Shown here piece by piece: positions 30,794 through 41,788 of a DNA stretch of 64,000 nt (the first letter of the stretch is position 1; every line of letters begins with the position of its first letter). The stretch lies in the NCBI GenBank assembly GCA_033064195.1, contig JARBJD010000069.1, forward strand, positions 62,001 through 126,000. The letters are read 5' to 3'. Source of the stretch: Blattamonas nauphoetae (Eukaryota > Preaxostyla > Oxymonadida). Below the pieces are notes generated by a model. It saw nothing but the letters and a program-made list of their open reading frames with translations. It searched no databases and was not told the DNA's origin. The position numbers and the translations under genes were made by a program.

Positions 30794-33700
30794 TTAAGAC
30801 AAGTTGTGGTCACCAGAAGTCGCTGAATGAGGATTGGTTGGAGTTGGAGCGTCATCAAGTTCATGTTGAGTCATGATTCCCATTGGAAGCGGTGAATGGC
30901 CAGTTAACGCACTTAAGATAGCCTGATTCACAATGTCCAATGGACGCTGTGGATCATTTCCAAATCCTCCAAGGCCAGTTGCATTCATCGCTCCCATGTG
31001 ACGCTGTGGATCATTTCCAAATCCTCCAAGGCCAGTTGCATTCATCGCTCCCATGTGACGCTGTGGATCAGTTCCCAATCCTCCAAGGCCAGCTGCATTC
31101 ATCACTCCCATGTGACGCTGTGGATCAGTTCCAAATCCCCCAAGGCCAGTTGCATTCATCGCTCCCATGTGACGCTGTGGATCAGTTCCCAATCCTCCAA
31201 GGCCAGCTGCATTCATCACTCCCATGTGACGCTGTGGATCAGTTCCAAATCCTCCAAGGCCAGTTGCATTCATCGCTCCCATGTGACGCTGTGGATCAGT
31301 TCCAAATCCCCCAAGGCCAGCTGGATTCATCACTCCCATGTGACGCTGTGGATCAGTTCCAAATCCCCCAAGGCCAGTTTGATTCATCACTCCCATGTGA
31401 CGCTGTGGATCAGTTCCAAATCCCCCAAGGCCAGTTTGATTCATCACTCCCATGTGACACTGTGGATCAGTTCCAAATCCCCAAGGCCAGTTTGATTCAT
31501 CACTCCCATGTGACACTGTGGATCAGTTCCAAATCCCCCAAGGCCAGTTTGATTCATCACTCCCATGTGACACTGTGGATCAGTTCCAAATCCACCCAAA
31601 CCACCCTGATCGGAAGAAGGAAAATGGAAACGCGGCGGATAAGTCGCACCTCCGCCTGACGTATAATCGCCATTCTGAGTCGGATAATTCGCAGGTCGAT
31701 GCGTGTTTGCTCCTCTCCAATTGTTCAGAAAGGTCAACGAGAACGAGTCAAGAACGAGATCGCTTCTGTCTTCCATCCCTTCCTCAGACAGAGCGTCCAC
31801 AATCTGGTTCACTTGTGAGTTGGACAGATTCTCACGCGGCTTGAACATGTCGTAGAATGTGCCGATAAGTGGCAGGGATGATGGGATTGCGTCCAGACGA
31901 ACAAAAGCAGCAGAGAGGACGGAGAGAAGAGAGGAGAGAGTGTTGGAGGAGATGCTGGCTGGGAATCCTGTGAAGATGAAAGACAAAAAGATTTTGAGGA
32001 AGACGTCCAGAAGTTGCAAGTGATCGTCCGGGACGGAACGGATCTCAACTCTGTCTGGCGACGAAGGGACGACAATTGTGAGAAGTCTAGTGAGGGAGGG
32101 AGCAAGCGGAATGAAGATGGACTCTGGCAGAAGAACGCGAGACTCTGGACAGAAAATTTGAAGGAAAGCGATGAGAAGCTGTAGAGGTGTGGTGTTTCTA
32201 TCCGTCTTCTCGAAACTGACAGAGAACGACTCATTTGATTTCAGAGATCGCGATGAACTCGTTCTGCTCTCCTCCAGAAGGAGACAGATCGTCTTCGCCA
32301 TTTCCTTTGCGATGTCAGAAATCAGATCCTCATTCAATCCTCGAAGCAGTCTGTATGGTGAATTTGGTTGTTCTGCCTGTGAAAGTCTTTGAATGGATTC
32401 ATGATTTGGCGGATTCTCATTTTGATGTGAGAGCTCCCTGACTGTGTCGAGGCTGGCAGAGAGAAGGATGGTGGCAATGATGGACGGGAGAGGTTGTTGG
32501 GTGACGGATGATTGGTTCATGCCTCTGAAAGGAGCAGTGGCTGTGGAGATCGAGAAAGGTGTTGCGGTAGTTCGTGTTCGTTCTTCGATCTTCTCCAGGA
32601 TGTACAGGATGGAGCGAAGAAGAGCGAGATCTGTTGTCACGACTTGCGAAACGAGAGGATCGACGATCGGTGTTGGGTCGAATGACTCGAAACTCATCAA
32701 AAAAAGAATAAGTTTAAAACATGACATGACAATCTGCGATGTCATCTCATCCTTCCCCACAACACATCCCTCCGTTCCTCCTTCCCGACGATGACTTGCA
32801 ATCATCCGAAGACTTCGAATGACAATTTCACAAAATTCTTTTTTTGGCTCAATTTGACAGAAAGCTTCGGCACCAGGGGGAAGGACGAATTCTTCGACAG
32901 ATTTTCCAATGTGTGGCAAGGCGGCAGCGACCAATGGAAGATTGTCACTATGACTGGCCAACTCGACAACGCGACGGAAAGCATCAGGATTCGCGCTGGG
33001 ATGGAAGTGAAAATGTGTGGTGGATCGAATGGTGTTAATTGACAAGATGAAGAGAGCTTGTGCATCGTTCTCCGTGTTCGTCAGTTCTGACGCAATATCG
33101 GGAGCACACAGCGAAACAACAACCAGCTGTGTGAGAAGTCTCCATCTCTCCTCGCCCTCTGCTGTTTTCAGCTTCTCGACGAGAGATCTCTCGAATGAAG
33201 AAATGTATTGATTGATGGGTTTGAAAAAATGATTCTCAGTGTGGAAACAAGAGAGGAATTCAGCAACTTTTTTCAATTTTGTGAGAAGAGCGATGGGAGT
33301 GTGGTAGGAAGTCACTGTCACCATCTCCACCAAGCATTCCACCATTCTATCCAACGAACTGTGATGTTGCTGTTTTCTTGCTGTGTACAATTTGTGGAAC
33401 GATGACAGAAACTGAGCTTGTGATTCTGCTCCAAGAATGGGGAAGAGATGGACACAGATGGTGTCTCTTCTCTCATCGTCTGTGTGACTCACAAGCTGTT
33501 CATGTCGAGGAACCTGGAATGCAAGTCTAAGTTCGAGATCTGCCAGTGTTGCAAGTGCTGTGAGTGCTGATGGCTGGCTGCTGTCGTTCCACACGTTTGG
33601 TTGGCGGGATGACTGAGACAGTTCGGAAGAGAAGAAGGGGAAGGAGTGTGGGAGTGTTGTGGTCGAGTGAAGGGCGGTCACAAGACAACCAGCGAAATGA

Positions 33701-35329
33701 ATCCCAAGAACTGTCGTGAAGTCGAGGTCGGTGCGAGACTTCAACACAACACAGCAGCCTGCTTCTGCACAAATCGACTGAGAAGCACCTTTCGCGTGCC
33801 CCTCGCCCAACACCTCAGGATGTCGAGGAGTGAAGGCATCGCTCACAGGGAATGTCGGTGGAGTGGCGAAGAGGAGTGCCTCGGTGTGCGGTGTGCACAG
33901 GCCCAATTTGTCTGAGAAGATGGACACAGCAGCTGTCGACATGTCAGTGTTGGTGCTCGCAGCAGAGAGAACGAGGAAAGTGAGAAGAGAGGATGGCAGC
34001 GAGTTGAAGGCTTCGCCAATCTGTGTCACATCCATCTTCACGTCTGCAATCGTGTTGAGGAGTACAACCCAATTCTGTGTCACTTGACCAAAGTCCAGGC
34101 AGTGTGGTTCAGATGGCTCGTCAGACACCACTCGAACTGTATCCACTGCAGTCGAAATGGCGATGTCAAGAATGACTCCAGCGTGCGTCTGGACGATGCG
34201 GTGGAAGAGGGCAGGGTTTGTGCTGGCCAAGTGGAAGAAGGAGCTGGCAGGGTCGGTGAACGAGCGAGGGGAGAGGAGGGAGTCGAGAGGGAATGTTGGG
34301 TCGAGGAGTGGTTCGCTGAGTTTGGAGAAGAGAGGAGAGGAAGACTGGCTGAGTGTGGAGATGAGGGTGAGGTCTCGGTCGTGACGGAAGGGAGTGTCGG
34401 AGGGAGAAGAGGAGATGTCGACTGTTTCGATGAACGAGTCGATGAGGTCGGGATGGGCTGAGGAAGAGATGAAAGAGTGAGCAACGACTAGAAAGGCACA
34501 CTTTTCAAGAACTTCGTTGTGTGTTGGAAACATTGAGACATAAAATTCATGGGATGGTGTTTATCATCATTTCCTGTCGGATGGGTCTGATTTTGAGAAT
34601 GTTGATGAACTTGGCAATTTTCACGATCGGATCCTACGAAATAGTGATCAATCAGCAAAAGAAAGACAAAACAGTGTTATTCTGGGAGATTTCGATGATA
34701 TGTCGAAAGATGCTCACATTGGAGTTCGTTACATAACGTTGAAAATTTATGGTGGAGCAGAGGTCCGAGAATGAAGGAAAATTGGCGAATATTGTTTCAA
34801 TAACGGCACCACCACAACAAATGATGGCATGGGCCATCACTTCATTGCACATAATGTCCACCATTCTCTGGATCAACGATCGAAACTTTCGACGTCGATG
34901 ACAAAATATTGGAGAGTTTCGCAGAGAAAACTGCGGAAAAGAGATGAAAGATCTTCTGTGAGAGTTGTAATCGAGACCAGAGGACAGATTTCAGAAAGTC
35001 GGGCAAGTTGAATGGGTCGATGAGTGCTGAGGTGACCAGGCTGTATTTGTTTGAGAATCGAATGTGAAAGTCCAGATGAGTGGAAGAGAGTAAGTACATC
35101 TTCATCAGATGACACTGAAACAATCAGGGATGGAGAAACAGACCGAGTTTGGTGAGCGACTCAATGTCGATTTCCTAGAGAAGTTGAAAGCATGAAATTG
35201 GAAGAATAATGAATGGAAAAAGCGAACTTGATTATCGCGTAGTTGGCCTGTTAAGCTGTGTCCAGTCGAGGTGGGATTGTCCAGTCCAATGTCCAGTCTC
35301 CTATTTGGGCGATGAGAGATCTGACCCAT
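30794..35329 (-). CDS. Large helical protein with a C-terminal 19-residue tandem repeat
   Basis: A ~1,400-residue minus-strand gene. Exon 1 near 35329 is followed by an intron after LRDNQ (about 35177-35228), a short exon EIDIESLTKL, a 29-base intron (GTCTGTTT...TTTCAG, about 35116-35144), then VSSDEDVLTLFHSSGLSHSI. A GTTTTG...CGTAG intron near 34640-34680 leads into DPIVKIAKFINILKIRPIRQ and then the ~1000-codon main exon starting near FPTHNEVLEKCAFL. The product is mostly helical (EDLISDIAKEMAKTICLLLE; QLLDVFLKIFLSFIFTGFPA). The tail is 12 copies of MGVMNQTGLGGFGTDPQRH, where the frame slips once (31475). The FINILK to EKCAFLVVAH part faintly recalls the Not1 scaffold of CCR4-NOT; I cannot confirm it. 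The frame also slips near 34545 and near 34875. Confidence 0.6.
30938..31606. repeat. 57-base tandem repeat, about 12 copies
   Basis: Head-to-tail units starting at GACGCTGTGGATCA (or GACACTGTGGATCA) near 30944, 31001, 31058, 31115, 31172, 31229, 31286, 31343, 31400, 31457, 31513 and 31570. Each encodes 19 residues, MG(V/A)MN(Q/A)(T/A)GLGG(F/L)GTDPQ(R/C)H. Two sub-types alternate in the middle of the array, as expected from duplication of a two-unit block. One unit (near 31475) is 56 bases because a run of five C has become four, which throws the frame. Confidence 0.9.
35242..35305. repeat. GGCCTGTTAA / TGTCCA(A/G)TC repeat, copy 1
   Basis: Starts GGCCTGTTAAGCTGTGTCCA and continues with several TGTCCAGTC units. 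It pairs as an inverted repeat with 37152-37217. It falls within what reads as the first coding exon of the large gene ending at 35329. Confidence 0.45.
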
Positions 35330-35549
35330 GATTTTGGTAATTTGGCTCCGAACATATTTTCTCCGTGGGGATTGTGAAATGAACGATTTGTCGTTGTGTA
35401 CATGAAATGCACCCCAAATAAAACCAATTGAAAGAAAAAGATATTTCAGTTTACAACTTTGCGAGGATCTGTACTGTTGATGTGAGATCTCGTTTTCTTG
35501 ATGATATCTTGTCAGTTGGGCCGATATGTTCCTTTCCTCCCATGAATAT

Positions 35550-37512
35550 AAAAACGCTGCTGTAGTTTATTCAACTTTATTTTCCTGTGAACGATGTGCT
35601 GGACAGTCACAATCGTAACATGTGCAATGAGGAGTGATGCAGATAACCAACACGGTGAAAGAACTGGAATGAGAGAGAAGAAAAATAAAGAGGCATGCGG
35701 AATGACAAACAAGAGATATGCGAACTTCCGGAGGTGTCAAAAATAATCACGTTCAAAAAGACATACTGACCCGACTATCAACCACAGAGGTGAACGGATT
35801 CATCATCGACACTGAGTTTCCCGAAGTTAGAAGAGTTGTGCTGGAGTAATCCTGTTTATCCGTGAGAGTCGACGATGCGTCACAGACAGCCGTGGTGATC
35901 CCCTTCACGGCATCTGTGTAGTACTTCTCTGACGGAGTGGCGATATTTCACACAGTGGTGAGACTTGCAGTGATGAGAGCTGTTGTGTGGTTCAATGTTG
36001 ATGGGATCATGTTTCCCGTCACCGTCATAGTGAGAATATTTGTCAATACCTCCAGAAATATGATCCTGAGAGAAGGACAGCAACACTTTGCAGATGTGCG
36101 GAGGACTCCAAAGATGAACAGAAACGTGTCCAGAACACCATCAACGGCGATCATGTCGGTCTGTACTAATTGATGCGTTTGGACATATAGATCTTGAAGA
36201 TGAGGAAAAACACGAGAGAGAACATGAGGAAGAGTATGAATCGGTGCATACGAGCCGCAGAGAATACTATTGTCCTGAAAACGATCTCACTCCCCGACAT
36301 TGTGTGGAATTAACATGAAATGAATCTCAGTAGCTGTGTGAGGAGAAGAATTCAAACAATGAGCAGAAGAAGTCAATACACCTTCAGAGAGTTGACAGGC
36401 GAGAGAAGAAGGATCGCACAGAGCATCCCAACTCCAGACAAAACCGCAGAAGCGATCCTAATTTAAAATATACTTGATACCAGAGTCCAAAGAGTATCCG
36501 CTCAATTGTTGTGACGTCACCAGCGAGGAAGAAACGTCTCATAGAGGCAGAACTTCGAGGGAAGAACGCATGACGGTGGCTGGAACAGAAAGGAATAGAA
36601 AAAGAATTTAGAATGAGAAATTCACACATTTGAGTCCATACAAAGGGATTTGACGGAGAAATCAAGCAGTTCGCACGAGATGGTGCGTCTGGGGAGGATT
36701 GTATGGACTTGAGTATTTTTAACTCGGTATCGCGATTAATGACACCATTGTATTTCAAATCCGAGACAAAGTTGCCTAGTAATCGAAAAAAGTGAGAAGT
36801 GGGTGTTTAAATCAAACCGTAATTGAGATGAGGAAGGAACTGTGTCCCTTAATAGGTGTCGATTGGACAGGACAGGACTGGCCTGTCCAATGGACTGTCC
36901 AATTTTGCCGACTCTTCAAAACCTGTATAAATGGTATGCACTAATTGAGAAGAACTCAGAAAAAGAATACCAGTCAATTGTCCAGTGCTGTCCAATGCTG
37001 TCCAATCATGGGTGGATCAAGCTGATCGTCACTTCTCGTGGAATGAACTCAGATTCGAGTCATTTCGCCCTTTCTCGTGTAATTGTCGTCAATTCTTTGT
37101 AAAATAGAATGGAGAAATGAATTGAGGGTGAAATGAACGAGATGAAAAATGAGTGTCCAATCGAGGTCGATTGTCCTGTCCAACGCTGGACAGTGTCCAA
37201 TCCAATTAACAGGCCAATCGCGTAGAGAGATGGCAACACCAAAACGATGAAGGAGATCATTTCGTTCTTCTTTGTTGTGTGGTTCAAAAATCCTGAAGAG
37301 AGGAAAAACGTCGAAAAACGCAATAAAAAGACACTTCGCAGAAGATTAATGAGAGATCCTTGAATATGTTGATGATTACACTCGGGTGTGTTCGAATATG
37401 AGGCGAGAAGTTCATCGAATCGATCGATCGGATTTTTCTCGGCTGGTGTGACAGTTAAACCATCCAAATATTCCACTCCAGAAGGTGGTGAGGTAGAATT
37501 GACGGGTAACAT
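35550..37512 (-). CDS. Multi-exon, multi-pass membrane protein
   Basis: I read this as one gene starting MLPVNSTSPPSGVEYLDGLT at 37512, although the exon chain is only partly resolved. An intron near 37294-37334 leads to LNHTTKKNEMISFIVLVLPSLYAIGLL, a membrane helix. Beyond a small repeat element come VINRDTELKILKS, an intron near 36580-36628, RRFFLAGDVTTIERILFGLW, then a 23-base candidate intron (GTATCAAG...AAATTAG, about 36460-36482) and IASAVLSGVGMLCAILLLSP, a second helix. Further exons give RFILFLMFSLVFFLIFKIYM and a soluble segment, YYTDAVKGITTAVCDASSTL. No family recognised. The first 20 residues recur in the inverted copy at 39768. Confidence 0.4.
36846..37217. mobile_element. Candidate MITE built of GATTGGACA/TGTCCAATC units
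   Basis: The left end (CCCTTAATAGGTGTCGATTG onward) and the right end (complement of GGCCTGTTAATTGGATTGGA) are imperfect inverted repeats about 370 bases apart. At least ten TGTCCA or TGGACA units lie in both orientations between 36850 and 37217. The right end abuts the membrane-helix codons of the 35550-37512 gene. A related end lies at 35242. No target duplication is certain. Confidence 0.4.
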
Positions 37513-38193
37513 CTTTTCAGGACGAATTAAAAGTTTGATTCTTGGTTTCGTATAAAAGAATTGTGGGGACTGTGATCGAATGGAGAAGCAACTCAAGACA
37601 ACGCGATGACGTGTTAATCACAAAATGAAGAATGCAAAATGAAGTCGATCACAACAAGAATAAACACTCTGCGAGAGGAGGACCCAATCAGATAAAGCGA
37701 TCAAAACAATCAAAACAATTATTTTGCCAATCCAGTCCAACCATTCAGTCCATCCGAACGACAATTAACCCGTTTGTCATCAGTGGTGCTTTTACAACTG
37801 TCGCTGACTCGATATAAACGTAATTCTGTGTAGTGTGGAAAGATACCACAAATCGGAAGGGGACAGGAATGTTGGAGAAGAAGGTCGGCTGTGTCAGCCC
37901 ATTCTGAGACAGTCGAAGTGTTCGTCTTCCTCCTCGTCCATCCGCCTCCAACACCACTCGCTGTCCATTCACCCCTTTCTCGCATGCTGTTCCGCTCTGT
38001 GTCACTTTGGAGTTCTGAATGCATTTTCGACAATCGCAGCACCATCCCGCAGTTTGTGGGAGATACGGAAAGTTGGCATGGTTTTGAAGTTGGCCTGTTT
38101 GTGCAACAGAAGTAACTCCAAATCGGAAGCAACCCGAGACCGATCTGATGGTGAAAGAGAATCGCACGACGCTCGTTCCAAACACGTGTGAGA
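37452..38193. repeat. Left arm of a 743-base inverted duplication
   Basis: Nearly identical, in reverse complement, to 39086-39830; I saw only a few substitutions and single-base indels by eye. It contains the 3' part of a coiled-coil/SPRY gene and the first ~20 codons and probable promoter (a TATAAAA near 37550 on the complementary reading) of the membrane-protein gene. Confidence 0.9.
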
Positions 38194-38968
38194 GGAGAAC
38201 AAGGTTGGCTCCAGACTTCAAGGAAAAACGAGAACCACTGCAATCATAGGAATATTGGGTGTTGGATCTGTCGTACCAATCAACAACTTCATAGCTTTTA
38301 CGACTTTGTCGTTTCCGTGTCTCTTCGTCTTCTTTCATTATCTTCCGAAGGGCGTCTTCTTCATTTTGCATTCGGTTTCGCTCAAGTCTTTCAGCCAGTT
38401 CACGACGAGTTCTTAAGTTTTTCCAAGTTGAATCAACTTGGCATTCTTCTCGATTTCTTTCATTCTTCGTTCCTGCTCCACTTCCTTCCGACCAATCTCG
38501 TCCAGTCTTTGCTGCAATCTCAACTCGTTCTCTCGTTTTCGATCCTCCTCTCGCTTCTTCATCCAAAATCGCTCTTTCCCAATGTCAATCCCAATCACCC
38601 CAATCTTCCCCACTCTCCGCTGGACATTCCCTCCAAAGTGACGCACAATCATTCCCCCAACTTTCTCCTCCAGTTCTCTTCTCTCCACGACATCTTCGTT
38701 CCGAATCCCTCCAACTCGTCCTTTTCCTTCCTTCCCTCTCTTCTTTCCCTTCTTCTCTCTCTTCTTTCCCTTCTTCTCTCTCTTCTTTCCCATCTCTGCT
38801 TTCCCTCTCTTTCGCGTCGTTCCTCAACTGTGTTCGTTGCTTTCCTTTCTCACTCTCGTCCCTTCGTCCACTCTCGTCCCTTCTTCCATTCTCTCCCCTC
38901 TTCAACACTCCAATCAGTCCCTTCATCCCAAAACACAGCGAGTCCAGCACTCCCAACATCCCAATCAC
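37745..38968 (-). CDS. Charged coiled-coil/SPRY-like protein
   Basis: The N-terminal part is an extremely charged coil (GKKREKKGKKREKKG; RFWMKKREEDRKRENELRL; RRMKEIEKNAK). Next come RNRMQNEEDALRKIMKEDEE, a linker, and a SPRY-like beta-sandwich (RFSFTIRSVSGCFRFGVTSV; GQRVVLEADGRGGRRTLRLS; PTFFSNIPVPFRFVVSFH). A 26-base GT-AG segment near 38422-38447 (GTTGATTC...ACTTAAG) would join NAK to TRRELAERLERN in frame; otherwise a frame break lies there. A second frame change lies in the EEREEGKEERE low-complexity region near 38790. The 3' half lies in the left arm of the inverted duplication. Confidence 0.6.
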
Positions 38969-38979
38969 GCTCTTCCGAT

Positions 38980-39534
38980 TATTATCGGAGCAGATGGTAT
39001 ACCAATGCCATTCAGTTCTATGATGAAAGCCGTTTCTATTCTTACGATTACTTCTACTTGAAGTCTAGCGGCACCAGAAATCTCGTCTCACACGTGTTTG
39101 GAAAGAGCGTCGTGCGATTCTCTTTCACCATCAGATCGGTCTCGGGTTGCTTCCGATTTGGAGTTACTTCTGTTGCACAAACAGGCCAACTTCAAAACCA
39201 TGCCAACTTTCCGTATCTCCCACAAACTGCGGGATGGTGCTGCGATTGTCGAAAATGCATTCAGAACTCCAAAGTGACACAGAGCGGAACAGCATGCGAG
39301 AAAGGGGTGAATGGACAGCGAGTGGTGTTGGAGGCGGATGGACGAGGAGGAAGACGAACACTTCGACTGTCTCAGAATGGGCTGACACAGCCGACCTTCT
39401 TCTCCAACATTCCTGTCCCCTTCCGATTTGTGGTATCTTTCCACACTACACAGAATTACGTTTATATCGAGTCAGCGACAGTTGTAAAAGCACCACTGAT
39501 GACAAACGGGTTAATTGTCGTTCGGATGGACTGA
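38980..39534 (+). pseudogene. Inverted copy of the SPRY-like domain, 5'-truncated
   Basis: Encodes SVVRFSFTIRSVSGCFRFGV through to GLIVVRMD then a stop, identical in protein to the left-arm copy. Upstream of the arm (39000-39085) the homology continues more weakly (WYTNAIQFYDESRFYSYDYF against WYDRSNTQYSYDCSGSRFS), so the duplicate ends inside the domain boundary. It lacks the coiled coil. Its frame stays open leftward to 38188 only because it runs antisense to the coiled-coil gene, giving a chance frame of 448 codons. Confidence 0.65.
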
Positions 39535-39830
39535 ATGGTTGGACTGGATTGGCAAAATAATTGTTTTGATTGTTTTTGATCGCTTTATCTGATTGGGTCC
39601 TCCTCTCGCAGAGTGTTTATTCTTGTTGTGATCGACTTCATTTTGCATTCTTCATTTTGTGATTAACACGTCATCGCGTTGTCTTGAGTTGCTTCTCCAT
39701 TCGATCACAGTCCCCCACAATTCTTTTATACGAAACCAAGAATCAAACTTTTTAATTCGTCCTGAAAAGATGTTACCCGTCAATTCTACCTCACCACCTT
39801 CTGGAGTGGAATATTTGGATGGTTTAACTG
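39086..39830. repeat. Right arm of the inverted duplication
   Basis: Reverse complement of 37452-38193. Outside the arm (after GGTTTAACTG at 39821-39830) the sequence is unrelated, so the copied membrane-protein start runs into different codons (DQPTIRRLNKK) and a stop at 39901. Confidence 0.9.
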
Positions 39831-39902
39831 ACCAACCCACAATTCGACGTTTGAACAAAAAACATCCATTCTTCACTTCGGAACAGATCGTCGAGAGCTG
39901 AT
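39768..39902 (+). pseudogene. Copied 5' end of the membrane-protein gene
   Basis: Begins MLPVNSTSPPSGVEYLDGLT like the gene at 37512, then diverges at the arm boundary and stops after about 44 codons. It has the copied upstream region, so it may be transcribed. Confidence 0.5.
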
Positions 39903-40122
39903 AACTGGTAATTGCACAAACAATGATTTTGACCAACACTCCATTGGATTGAGTCTGATTTCAAAATTCTTTTTTTTTCTCAAAACGAGGAAATGCAATG
40001 TTCATCGAGAATGGTGATGAAATGGCACGTGTTAAACAAAGAAATGATGAAGAAGAAATGCTTGCAAGAATGGTATATCGTCCAAAAACATAGAATTGAT
40101 TGTTGGAGAGATCCCATTGCCA

Positions 40123-41214
40123 CTAATATTGGTGTGGCGGTGGCGAAACACTCTTCGGAGAAACCGACCCGCGTGAATTACGATCAGGATCAACGCGATA
40201 TTCACGAACTTGGATGCGGTTCGAGAGGAAAGTCAAAGTTCCGCTTTGGCTGATGGCGTGCTGCGCTTCGCTCTCTGTCTTGAAATGCACAACTGCTGAC
40301 ACAGGCTGGCCGGGTTGGGAGGAGTGGACTTTCAGATTGGTGATGACAGACGTTGGGAAGAGAGACACGACGATGTCTCGTGGAATCACTCCATTCGGAA
40401 GATTGGTCAAGAACACTGACTTTGATGTTGTTGAGACATGATTTTGGGAATGGTTCGCTGGCGTATGATCCGATCGAGTCGAAAACTGAACCGTCAGACC
40501 AGGTTGCTTTTCAAACCAGCGAGATCGATCTCGAAAGGCCGCATTGGCTGAACGGGCGTCTGGAAACACGATCGCACAACATTTGATGTTTCTGTTGTTC
40601 TTTGGGAAGAAGAGACTCACTTTATGAGGATTGGCGGGATGGATCAATGTCCGGATGTCTGCTTCGGTGCAGGAAGGCGAAAAGGGAGCGAGATAGAGCT
40701 CCAAACGGTTGGGTTGATTGTGTTTGAGATTGAGTTGAGTGTTATGACCGTTGAAAGGCTGATTGACGAGATATGATTGGATCGTGTCAAGATCCGCTGT
40801 CGACAGTATATCTATAAAGAATCGGAAGGTCGGGTGGTGGTGGGAAGGTGTCTGCGAATCGAAATAAAACACTTCCCCAAATTGCGAGAAGAAGGACTTG
40901 ACATCGTCCTCGACTGTTGGTGATGGTTGTACATTGATTAATTGGAGGGACATCAGCCTCTCCTCTTGTTCAGGTATGCTTGGTGCAGGTGAAGGACCGA
41001 GGGCTCGCGTAAGGACATATCCAGTGAGCTGCGTGCCATGCTTCTGCGCGAACGTCCAGCCATTGGTGTCTTCGCCCAGGACTTCAACAATGTCACCGCG
41101 AAGTACGTTCAAACATTGTGTTCCATATTCAGATTGATAATCTTCAGTAATTGTTCTTAACGACATATGAATTAGATCTGAACCCATACCAAATTTCTCA
41201 GGTCTTCTTGACAA
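40123..41214 (-). CDS. SH3 plus three-RRM RNA-binding protein
   Basis: A single frame of 363 codons. Residues ~25-75 form an SH3 domain (DYQSEYGTQCL; LRGDIVEVLGEDTNGWTFAQ; GYVLTRAL). Three RRM-like domains follow: ~90-170 (LMSLQLINVQP to FRFFIDIL), ~175-255 (LELYLAPFSP; CCAIVFPDARSANAAF) and ~270-345 (SVFLTNLPNG; SAVVHFKTESEAQHAI). The tail is Ser/Pro-rich. RNP1 motifs are degenerate, as in RRMs that bind protein or structured RNA. SH3 domains bind Pro-rich peptides. I infer an adaptor that tethers RNA to a signalling or cytoskeletal partner. Confidence 0.75.
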   Translation of the reverse strand: MSRRPEKFGMGSDLIHMSLRTITEDYQSEYGTQCLNVLRGDIVEVLGEDTNGWTFAQKHGTQLTGYVLTRALGPSPAPSIPEQEERLMSLQLINVQPSPTVEDDVKSFFSQFGEVFYFDSQTPSHHHPTFRFFIDILSTADLDTIQSYLVNQPFNGHNTQLNLKHNQPNRLELYLAPFSPSCTEADIRTLIHPANPHKVSLFFPKNNRNIKCCAIVFPDARSANAAFRDRSRWFEKQPGLTVQFSTRSDHTPANHSQNHVSTTSKSVFLTNLPNGVIPRDIVVSLFPTSVITNLKVHSSQPGQPVSAVVHFKTESEAQHAISQSGTLTFLSNRIQVREYRVDPDRNSRGSVSPKSVSPPPHQY

Positions 41215-41788
41215 TTTATACTCCCAAAACTGTTTTCGGATTCTTAATTGCCTGATGGATCTGCAAAATGACGGAAGTCAGCGCTAACGTGGTCTACATC
41301 TTCCAGAAATGAAGAAAAATGAAAAATGATTGAAAAGATGAATTCATCATCAATTTGCTCGCTAAAACAACACCAAAATGCAGAATCGGCGCAAAACAAT
41401 GCTGATTGTCGGATACATATGATGTGTTCAGTTCTTTGACGAGATCAGCACGTACTGGTTGCGCTTGAATCAATCGAAGAATCAACATTGTTTGGGATGT
41501 GCTCCGCCTATTCTACTTCGACAAATGCTTTGACCTGGGAGATATATCTTTGTTCTACTTGTCGACTGTTCGCTCTTCTGAGTATTTTTCTCGGTGACCG
41601 TCCATCACCCCTCGAGAACAGTTGAGGCTGTGATTGAACACATCCGGTTTTGGTCAGAATTGATGATGATGTAAAGAACAGCGTTATATGCGACACATCG
41701 ATCGATATCTGGCCATCCTCCTCAATATGAAGGTCTGCCCGATTCACGGATTCTTTAGAATCGTTGGTGATCGTGTGGGAAGGAAAAG

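Noticed and set aside
30938-31606. CRISPR-like array
   Set aside because: The 57-base units are contiguous with no unique spacers and encode a 19-residue repeat in a long gene.
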